This document shows, piece by piece, positions 1 through 5,116 of a DNA stretch of 5,133 nt; within the stretch, counting starts at the first letter, position 1, and each line of letters begins with the position of its first letter. Under the pieces are notes generated by a model. That model was not told where the DNA came from. It did not search any database and worked only from the letters and a program-made list of their open reading frames with translations. This DNA is from UBA9732 sp045116915. GTDB lineage: Bacteria; Spirochaetota; Spirochaetia; Sphaerochaetales; Sphaerochaetaceae. The stretch covers positions 1 through 5,133 of the forward strand of contig JBGUMQ010000002.1 in the NCBI GenBank assembly GCA_045116915.1, in the 5' to 3' direction. A program made the translations under genes and the position numbers.

Positions 1-284
1 TTCTGTTCTATGCCCATGTTGGGGAAAATTCCGTAGTCGGGCAGGATCACGGCCGTGTTCCTCTTCTCCGGAGGCAGTGCGGTGACATCCCTTCCGTCTA
101 TGGAGATGGTACCCTCGTCAGGTGTGTCCAGACCGCAGATCAGCCTGAGCAACGTGCTCTTGCCGCTTGCCTCGGGCCCGATGACGGAGACGAGTTCGCC
201 TTTCTCGACAGAGAAGTCCAGATCCATTGTTATCTTGCCGGCCTCTTTCTTCAGCCGGCTGCAGACCAGTCCGTATTCAGGCAT
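1..284 (-). CDS. ABC transporter ATP-binding protein, N-terminal part (ThiQ/FbpC-like), cut by the window edge
   Basis: This is the nucleotide-binding subunit that would power the permease encoded just upstream. Only residues 1-94 are visible. Walker A lies at residues 36-44 (GPEASGKST, with K42 and S43), preceded by the usual beta-strand and KGE turn (28-30). The segment after it (GLDTPDEGTISIDGRDVT, then LPPEKR at 70-75) is typical of importer ATPases; the PP-x-x-R spacing and the EQN-like end at 93-95 resemble ThiQ. The Q-loop region reads VILPDYGIFPNM, so P82 sits where nearly all family members have Gln. Walker B, the signature motif and the H-loop lie outside the window. The ATG overlaps the permease stop by 8 bp and has a GGGAGGG Shine-Dalgarno site 8 nt upstream, so translation is probably coupled. 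ABC ATPase identity is secure; the substrate class (thiamine, iron or other) is inference. Confidence 0.9.
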   Translation of the reverse strand, partial: MPEYGLVCSRLKKEAGKITMDLDFSVEKGELVSVIGPEASGKSTLLRLICGLDTPDEGTISIDGRDVTALPPEKRNTAVILPDYGIFPNMGIEQ

Positions 285-1839
285 CAGTTCCGCCCTCCCG
301 TATATGACCGATTCCCAGAAGGAAGAGTATGTAGCAAATGACAAGCAGCGATGTCCCCATGGTGCATGAGGTGGCCATGTCTCCGTACCCCATGAGCCGC
401 AGGATCTGCGAATAGACGGTGTTCAGTCCGAATGTCTCGTCCAGGGCGAACAGGGAGACCGAAAGCGATGCAGACAGGAAGAACGTCGAGCGCATCGCCT
501 TGCCCATGATCCTTGCGTTCGTGCGCCTGAACCCCGCTCCGTTTCTGAATCCCAGAGGTGCCGATGTCTCCATCAGCGAGGCCGGGATCCTCCTTGCGAC
601 GGGGAGGATGACCATGACCTGAAGCGGGATGAGCGCAAGGATGCGGGCAAGGAGTATGAGAGTCATCCTGACCGGCATGGTGTCCGGCAGGAAGGAGAGG
701 ATTCCGCTGTATCCGAGCGATATGGCAAGAGGGCCCATCGCAAGGGGGAGCAGGGCGGGGAAGGCGGATGACCCGTCGGAGGAAAGCCCCACGCAGATGC
801 TCCGTGAGACTAGCATGCCAAGCAGAGGTGCCACAAGCGAGGCGGCAACGACGAAGGCCAGCGCCACCAGCCAGTTCGGGTTGAGCGCAGAGAAGAGCGC
901 CTTGTAGGAAGCTGCCGTCATTCCCGCCTCACCCTTGAGCGATGTCCATACCATGCCCAGCACGGGGAGGACAATCACGGCGCATACGACCGTCATGTAG
1001 AGGAAGGACAGGATGGCCGTGAAGGCATTGCCTTTGCCGCGTCTGACGAAGGGTCCGTCTCCGGAAAGGGCGTCGGTCTTCCTTTCCTGTGCGGAGAGGA
1101 CGGCAAGGGCGACGATTGCGACCAGCGTGACCGCCAGTGCAAGCGTGCATGCATAGCCGCGGTCGCCTGAAACCAGAAGATCGTATGCTTTTCCCTGTAT
1201 ATCGAATGAATACGAGCTGTCGTTGAATGAATGCGGGGTGATGGGATCGAGGAGGATCCTGATGAACACAAGGGCCGCTGTTCCGAAGATGGCCGGCATG
1301 AGACGGGAAAGTGTGATGCTGAAGAAAGCCTTCAGCGGTGAGGCTCCGAGAGAACGTGCCGTCTCCTCTTTTGCAAGGTCCAGGCCCCTCAGATGGCCAC
1401 CGGCCATGACTATGAAGGCCGGGATGCTGTAGGCGGTGCTGATGATGGCGGCCTTCCAGAGGCCGGGGATCCGGAGGACCGTAAGAAGGCCGTGCCTTCC
1501 GAAGAGGTTGTTGAAGCAAAGGACCATGAGAACCGGCGGGAAGAAGAATGCGAATGCCAGGATGGCCCTGAGGAACTTCCTCACCGACTGGCCGCAGCCG
1601 CTGTAGACCGCGATTCCCGGGATGGCCACGATGAATGCGGCAATAGTGCATCCCAGCGCGTACAGGACGGAGAATGCGCAGTCCTTCAGAAGGGCCTTGT
1701 CCTTGATGAACGTAGTGATACCGCTGTATCCGCCGATCACGCAGAAGATTGCGGGCACGAGGATGAGGACCACCAGGAGTAGGAGGCCGGGAACCGAGTA
1801 TTTCCTGTTGAAGCTGCCGATTCTGTCCACGCCTACCAT
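277..1839 (-). CDS. ABC transporter permease, fused two-domain type (ThiP-like)
   Basis: This is an inner-membrane permease with two BPD_transp_1-type halves in one chain. I place about 12 hydrophobic helices; in the numbering of the longer 537-residue ORF these are near 32-53, 70-96, 105-128, 146-165, 198-216, 245-266, 290-316, 340-361, 376-401, 406-431, 466-484 and 508-529. The first half has a recognisable EAA loop at 175-201 (EETARSLG ... LSRLMPAI, with G182 and P199). The second-half loop, near 440-466, is degenerate. LFGRHGLL at 129-136 recalls ThiP, as does the length (E. coli ThiP is 536 aa). I chose ATG 1839 (520 aa) because the upstream ATG at 1890 would overlap the divergent gene and put the AT-rich spacer and its palindrome inside the protein; the 17 extra residues do not look like conserved sequence. 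Thiamine is the best substrate guess, with ferric iron or another solute possible. No binding-protein gene precedes it. Confidence 0.88.
   Translation of the reverse strand: MVGVDRIGSFNRKYSVPGLLLLVVLILVPAIFCVIGGYSGITTFIKDKALLKDCAFSVLYALGCTIAAFIVAIPGIAVYSGCGQSVRKFLRAILAFAFFFPPVLMVLCFNNLFGRHGLLTVLRIPGLWKAAIISTAYSIPAFIVMAGGHLRGLDLAKEETARSLGASPLKAFFSITLSRLMPAIFGTAALVFIRILLDPITPHSFNDSSYSFDIQGKAYDLLVSGDRGYACTLALAVTLVAIVALAVLSAQERKTDALSGDGPFVRRGKGNAFTAILSFLYMTVVCAVIVLPVLGMVWTSLKGEAGMTAASYKALFSALNPNWLVALAFVVAASLVAPLLGMLVSRSICVGLSSDGSSAFPALLPLAMGPLAISLGYSGILSFLPDTMPVRMTLILLARILALIPLQVMVILPVARRIPASLMETSAPLGFRNGAGFRRTNARIMGKAMRSTFFLSASLSVSLFALDETFGLNTVYSQILRLMGYGDMATSCTMGTSLLVICYILFLLGIGHIREGGTDA
293..299 (-). 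promoter_or_regulatory. Shine-Dalgarno site of the ABC ATPase gene
   Basis: GGGAGGG on the minus strand ends 8 nt before the ATG at 284 and lies inside the last codons of the permease gene. Together with the 8-bp gene overlap (ATGCCTGA) it fixes the ATPase start and implies coupled translation. Confidence 0.75.
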
Positions 1840-1846
1840 ATTATCA

Positions 1847-1865
1847 TAAACACTTGTGTTGTTTA
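1847..1865. promoter_or_regulatory. Operator-like inverted repeat TAAACA-N7-TGTTTA between divergent genes
   Basis: TAAACA at 1847-1852 and TGTTTA at 1860-1865 are perfect reverse complements around a 7-nt centre. A nested alternative also exists: AACAC at 1849-1853 and GTGTT at 1856-1860 around TT. The element sits in the 49-bp spacer between the permease start and the divergent membrane-protein start and abuts a -10-like TATGAT on the minus strand (1848-1843), where a bound regulator could control one or both genes. The symmetry is seen directly; the regulatory role is inferred, and the regulator is unknown. Confidence 0.4.
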
Positions 1866-1888
1866 ACCGGATTTGACACAATGATGCC

Positions 1889-2275
1889 ATGATCCAGTTC
1901 TATCTTCTTTCCGTCGTTTTCCTCGTGCTCAGCGCAGGCCTGCTCCTGACGGACAGGTTCGGGACGCATCTTCTGTTCCTCATGAACATCAAGACGTTCT
2001 ACAACTCGGGGAAACTCGTGCAGACGGTCTGGATCGTCATGGGCCTGGTGATTGCCGCCGCGGTCACGTTCTTCCCCATATCGCCCGGTCCCATCATCCT
2101 GGGGGACCTCCTTCCTGCGGCGACAATCGTACTGCTGGTGCTCCACTTCATACGCCGCCTGGGGAAGCCTGAGAGCGTGGAGGATTTCAACAACGGAAAA
2201 AGAAACGCCCTCGGCTATTTCGCCTTGGGCGTCTCGCTTGTCCACTTCCTGTTTCCGTGGGTCGTGGTAGTCTGA
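1889..2275 (+). CDS. Small four-helix integral membrane protein of unknown function
   Basis: I cannot assign a function to this 128-residue protein. Hydrophobic segments lie near residues 3-21, 44-63, 69-88 and 109-128, joined by short polar loops; the loop at 89-106 is the most charged. Recognisable landmarks are GDLLPA at 72-77 and HFLFP at 119-123 near the C-terminus. From memory these resemble small conserved membrane proteins of spirochaetes with the same GDLLP and HFLFP layout, but I could not verify this. The ATG at 1889 gives a helix directly at the N-terminus. No Shine-Dalgarno site precedes it, and an earlier ATG at 1881 runs into a stop at once. The gene is divergent from the permease and convergent with glgC, its TGA abutting the glgC stop. 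Coding support comes from the hydrophobic pattern and the exact fit between neighbours. The last codons also encode the minus-strand glgAC terminator. Confidence 0.75.
   Translation: MIQFYLLSVVFLVLSAGLLLTDRFGTHLLFLMNIKTFYNSGKLVQTVWIVMGLVIAAAVTFFPISPGPIILGDLLPAATIVLLVLHFIRRLGKPESVEDFNNGKRNALGYFALGVSLVHFLFPWVVVV
2197..2232 (-). terminator. Rho-independent terminator of glgAC, embedded in the convergent gene
   Basis: On the minus strand, ACGCCC (2232-2227) pairs with GGGCGT (2210-2205). Inside that, GGC pairs with GCC around the loop GAAATA, separated from the outer stem by a 2x2 AA/GA mismatch. The transcript then reads UUCUUUUU (2204-2197). The hairpin starts 43 nt after the glgC stop. The same DNA codes for about residues 103-115 of the plus-strand membrane protein. 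On the plus strand the hairpin is preceded by the A-run and not followed by T, so it should act only on the glgAC transcript. Confidence 0.7.
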
Positions 2276-3568
2276 TCAGAGCACCGTTCCGTTGGGGATC
2301 GACACTCCCTTGTTGATGATTATGATCCCGTCGTGGATCGAGTAGTCGCCGTAATCGCCTTCCTTCCTGGGGATGTTGTCGATTCCGATCCTGCAGCCGT
2401 CGCCTATGCGGGCGTTCATGTCGATGATCGCGCGCTTGATGATGGTGCCCTTTCCGATTCCGAGGTTGGGGATGCCCTTTGCGGCATTGGCCTCCTTCTG
2501 GGCCTCGGTCTCATAGTAGTTGGCTCCCATGCAGTAGACGCCGTCCAGCGATGCTCCGCTTTCGATGATGGTGCGCACACCGATGATCGAGTTGACGATG
2601 TATGCGTTGGTGATGATAGAGCCTTCCGATGTCAGCGAGCTTGTGATGTTGCTGAAGTTGACCTTGGTCGCCGGCAGGTGCCTTCTGTGGGTGTAGATCG
2701 GCATCTGCTCATCGTAGAAGTTGAACTTGGGATTGATGCTGGCAAGGTCGAGGTTCGTGTCGTAGAAGGCCTTGATCGTTCCGATGTCCTCCCAGAAACC
2801 GTTGAACAGGAACGAGGCCACGGGAACCTTCTTGGTCAACTCGGGGATGATCTCCTTTCCGAAGTCGGTCTTGTCGTTGTCGAGTGCCTCTTCCATGGTT
2901 TTGGCGTTGAAAATGTAGATACCCATGGATGCCAGGTACTCGTTCGACTGGTTGACGTCCTCTCCGAGCTCCTTCTTCAGGTACTTCTCGTTGACGCGGT
3001 AGTCGCTGATGTCCAGCTCCGGTGCCGGCTTCTCCAGGAAGTGGGTGATCATTCCCTTGGCGTTGGTCTTCATGATTCCGAGGCCCGTGGCTTCCTGGCG
3101 TGAGATCGGCTTGGCGGCCACTGTGAGCTCTGCGCCGCTGTCGATGTGCCTCTGCAGCATCTTGGAGAAGTCCATCCTGTACAGCTGGTCGCCGCTGAGG
3201 ATCAGATAGTAGTCTGCTTCCTGGTCATGGAAGTGCTTGAGGTTCTTGCGCACGGCGTCGGCCGTTCCCTGGTACCAGGACTCGCTGCTGTATGTCTGCT
3301 CGGCCGAGAGGATCTGTACGAAACCGCTGTTGAACTGGTCGAAGACGTACGTGCGTGCGATGTGGTTGTGAAGCGATGCGCTGTTGAACTGCGTGAGAAG
3401 ATATATCATCTTGTATCCGCTGTTGATGCAGTTCGAGATCGGGATGTCGACAAGTCTGTACTTGCCTGCGAAGGGGACTGCCGGTTTTGCCCTGTCCGCC
3501 GTCAGCGGGAAAAGCCTGGTTCCCTTTCCGCCGCCGAGAATGATTGATACTACTTTGGGTCCTGACAT
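2276..3568 (-). CDS. glgC: Glucose-1-phosphate adenylyltransferase (ADP-glucose pyrophosphorylase)
   Basis: Cytoplasmic enzyme that forms ADP-glucose and pyrophosphate from ATP and glucose-1-phosphate, the first committed step of glycogen synthesis. The nucleotidyltransferase domain opens with LGGGKGTRLFPLT (11-23) and RAKPAVPFAGKYRLVD (26-41). SGDQLYRMD (125-133) holds the catalytic Asp D127, and FLEKP (177-181) holds the glucose-1-phosphate Lys K180. GFWEDIGTI lies at 257-265, and a left-handed beta-helix C-domain follows from about 305, with MGANYYET at 347-354 and IGIGKGTIIKRAIIDMNARIG at 370-389 (given here as key stretches). These motifs match the cyanobacterial/plant class more than E. 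coli GlgC. The E. coli activator Lys39 position is D25. Of the two Anabaena 3-phosphoglycerate lysines, the K382 position is M384 and the K419 position is K420. At 430 aa it is full length. The start lies 1 bp after the glgA stop with AGGAG 7 nt upstream, so it should be co-transcribed and coupled with glgA. Confidence 0.97.
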   Translation of the reverse strand: MSGPKVVSIILGGGKGTRLFPLTADRAKPAVPFAGKYRLVDIPISNCINSGYKMIYLLTQFNSASLHNHIARTYVFDQFNSGFVQILSAEQTYSSESWYQGTADAVRKNLKHFHDQEADYYLILSGDQLYRMDFSKMLQRHIDSGAELTVAAKPISRQEATGLGIMKTNAKGMITHFLEKPAPELDISDYRVNEKYLKKELGEDVNQSNEYLASMGIYIFNAKTMEEALDNDKTDFGKEIIPELTKKVPVASFLFNGFWEDIGTIKAFYDTNLDLASINPKFNFYDEQMPIYTHRRHLPATKVNFSNITSSLTSEGSIITNAYIVNSIIGVRTIIESGASLDGVYCMGANYYETEAQKEANAAKGIPNLGIGKGTIIKRAIIDMNARIGDGCRIGIDNIPRKEGDYGDYSIHDGIIIINKGVSIPNGTVL

Positions 3569-3569
3569 T

Positions 3570-5009
3570 TCATTTCTCCTGTTTATCCATCAGTTTCTGG
3601 TATAGTGCGATGTATTCATCAGCCGATGAAGACCAGGAGAAGTCCTGGCCCATGGCCCTTTCCCTTATCCTTGCGAGGCTGTCGGCGCCTTCGGTGACCC
3701 TGAACAGCTCCGTTGCACGGTGCACGTGCCTTACGATCTCATATGGGCTCAGCTCGTCCATGAGAAGTCCCGTTCCCTCTCCAGGATGCTCGTCCACATC
3801 GATGATGGTGTCCGCGAGTCCTCCTGTCCTGGTCGCCACCGGTATGGTGCCGTAGCGAAGCGAGTACAGCTGGTTCAGTCCGCAGGGCTCGTAGCGGCTG
3901 GGCATGAGGAAGAAGTCGCTGGCGGCCTCGACGTTGTGCGCCAGCTTGTTGGAGAACAGGATGTTCACCGCAAGGTTATCATGCTTCTGCGCCAGCTCGG
4001 AAAGCCCGCGCTCAAGGCTGCTGTCGCCCGTTCCGACTATGACGAACTGCACGTCCATCTCTGTGAGGATCTGCTCCATGCAGGTCAGTACGGCATCGAA
4101 CCCCTTCTGCGCGGCCAGACGGCTGATCATGGCGAACAGCGGGACATCGTCCCTGACGGGGAGGCCCTGCTGCTGTTGGAGCTCCTTCTTCAGAAGCGCC
4201 TTGCCGGCCATGTCCTTCCTGCTGAAATGGTGGGCGAGGAGCTTGTCCTGCTCCGGGTTCCACTCGTTCACATCGATTCCGTTGACTATGCCCTTGAGCC
4301 TGTTGCTCCGTTTGACGAGGATCGGATCCAGTCCGCAGCCCTGGGCCTGGGTCTGGATCTCCCTGGCGTATGTCGGGCTGACCGTGGTGATGTAGTCCGA
4401 GAACACCAGGGCGGACCTGAGCATGTTGACCTGTCCGTTGGAGAACAGCTGCTCGTCCGGTTTTGTGTTGGCGTAGAGGTAGTCCATCCGCGGGAACGTG
4501 CCCTGGTAGGCGAGGTTGTGGATGGTGAACACCGTCTGCGTCCCCATGAAGAACTGGCTCCTGTTGGCCTTGAGGAACCACGGGACAAGACCCGCGCACC
4601 AGTCGTGCGCATGCAGGATGTCCGGTTTCCACTTCAAGGTCTCGCATACCTGGAGAGATGCCTTGCACAGCAGCGAGAAACGGAAGAAGTTGTCGCTGTA
4701 GGGTGCGAAGCTCGTGTCTCCGTAGATTCCGAGCCTGTTGTTGAACACGGGGTGGCAGACGAACCAGTATATCGTCTTTCCGACCTCGCGCCTGCGTATC
4801 TCCACCTTCTCCGGGCCCCTGAGCATCTCGATGTCGAGTGTGCACTCGAGCTCTCCCGAATCCTCGGTCTTGGTGTTGTACGATGGGACGATTATCCTCG
4901 CGTCGTGACCTTTGTCTATCAGCGCGGGGGTGAGGGCTCCTGCAACGTCCGCAAGTCCGCCTGACTTGGAGAACGGCACGGCCTCGCTGGTGATCATCAG
5001 TATCTTCAT
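3570..5009 (-). CDS. glgA: Glycogen synthase (ADP-glucose type, GT5 family)
   Basis: Transfers glucose from ADP-glucose to the non-reducing end of alpha-1,4-glucan in the cytoplasm, using the product of GlgC. It has a GT-B fold with two Rossmann domains. The N-terminal (GT5) domain carries KSGGL at 15-19, the variant of KTGGL that contacts ADP, then HAHDW at 133-137 and FTIHNLAYQG at 161-170, with H164 in the place of the E. coli active-site His. VNGID at 242-246 marks the interdomain region. The C-terminal domain carries ISRLAAQKG at 295-303, with R297 and K302 as phosphate-binding residues; SRYEPCGLNQ at 371-380, with E374 at the conserved acidic position; and RTGGLADT at 394-401. At 479 aa it is full length and intact. 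The ATG at 5009 gives the canonical MKILMITSEAVPFSKSGGL start, but no Shine-Dalgarno site precedes it. It is the first gene of the glgAC unit, and its end contains the glgC ribosome site. Confidence 0.97.
   Translation of the reverse strand: MKILMITSEAVPFSKSGGLADVAGALTPALIDKGHDARIIVPSYNTKTEDSGELECTLDIEMLRGPEKVEIRRREVGKTIYWFVCHPVFNNRLGIYGDTSFAPYSDNFFRFSLLCKASLQVCETLKWKPDILHAHDWCAGLVPWFLKANRSQFFMGTQTVFTIHNLAYQGTFPRMDYLYANTKPDEQLFSNGQVNMLRSALVFSDYITTVSPTYAREIQTQAQGCGLDPILVKRSNRLKGIVNGIDVNEWNPEQDKLLAHHFSRKDMAGKALLKKELQQQQGLPVRDDVPLFAMISRLAAQKGFDAVLTCMEQILTEMDVQFVIVGTGDSSLERGLSELAQKHDNLAVNILFSNKLAHNVEAASDFFLMPSRYEPCGLNQLYSLRYGTIPVATRTGGLADTIIDVDEHPGEGTGLLMDELSPYEIVRHVHRATELFRVTEGADSLARIRERAMGQDFSWSSSADEYIALYQKLMDKQEK
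3576..3580 (-). promoter_or_regulatory. glgC: Shine-Dalgarno site of glgC within the glgA 3' end
   Basis: AGGAG on the minus strand lies 7 nt before the glgC ATG (3568) and within the last codons of glgA. It supports that glgC start and coupling to glgA translation. Confidence 0.75.
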
Positions 5010-5016
5010 AGGGTAT

Positions 5017-5022
5017 ATGATA
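5017..5022 (-). promoter_or_regulatory. Proximal -10-like box of glgA (possible leaderless start)
   Basis: TATCAT (5 of 6 to TATAAT) on the minus strand is followed by exactly 7 nt and then the glgA ATG, which places the expected transcript start at or next to the A of ATG. The -35 position (5045-5040, TTTCGT) is a poor match, so this is a candidate only. It competes with the more distal candidate at 5058-5087. Confidence 0.3.
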
Positions 5023-5057
5023 CATCAGCAAATCCGAAAACGAAAGGATATTATTCT

Positions 5058-5087
5058 ATGATACGCACGCCCGGTGGATATTGTCTG
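5058..5087 (-). promoter_or_regulatory. Distal sigma-70-like promoter candidate for glgAC
   Basis: On the minus strand CAGACA (5087-5082, 4 of 6 to TTGACA), an 18-nt spacer and TATCAT (5063-5058, 5 of 6) would start transcription near 5051 and leave a leader of about 41 nt that has no Shine-Dalgarno site. Its -35 overlaps that of the divergent plus-strand candidate. These are consensus matches seen by eye only. Confidence 0.4.
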
Positions 5088-5109
5088 TTTCCCCCGCACT
5101 TGTTATATT
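5081..5109 (+). promoter_or_regulatory. Extended -10 promoter candidate for the divergent gene at 5117
   Basis: TTGTCT (5081-5086, 4 of 6), a 17-nt spacer and TATATT (5104-5109), which carries an upstream TG (5101-5102) as in extended -10 promoters. The ATG at 5117 follows the -10 box after 7 nt, so the transcript would begin at or beside the start codon. Confidence 0.45.
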
Positions 5110-5116
5110 CCATACT

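Noticed and set aside
1840..1890. Longer permease start at ATG 1890 (17 extra residues)
   Set aside because: It would overlap the start of the divergent gene by 2 bp, leave no room for a promoter and place the palindrome in coding sequence. It cannot be wholly excluded because ATG 1839 also lacks a Shine-Dalgarno site.
1873..1903. TTGACA at 1873-1878 as a consensus -35 for the membrane-protein gene
   Set aside because: The hexamer is perfect, but a matching -10 would fall inside the gene (TTCTAT at 1898-1903, 19-nt spacer), after the chosen ATG. It would require a much later start at 1983 that loses the first helix.
1844..2245. Minus-strand open frame (133 codons) opposite the small membrane protein
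   Set aside because: Its translation is strongly charged and repetitive (H, E, D, R, Q) without domains, while the plus strand gives an orderly four-helix protein that fits exactly between its neighbours.
2295..2315. Possible plus-strand terminator after the membrane-protein gene (GGGA-N7-TCCC)
   Set aside because: A 4-bp stem followed by TTGTTG is too weak to call an intrinsic terminator.
2333..3103. Plus-strand open frame (256 codons) opposite glgC
   Set aside because: It is antisense to certain glgC codons and its V/D/G-rich translation has no recognisable domain.
3720..4964. Long plus-strand open frame (414 codons) opposite glgA
   Set aside because: It lies entirely antisense to a gene with full GlgA motifs, and its translation is low-complexity (rich in V, E, L, R, D) with no domain signs. 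It is the usual shadow of a GC-biased gene.
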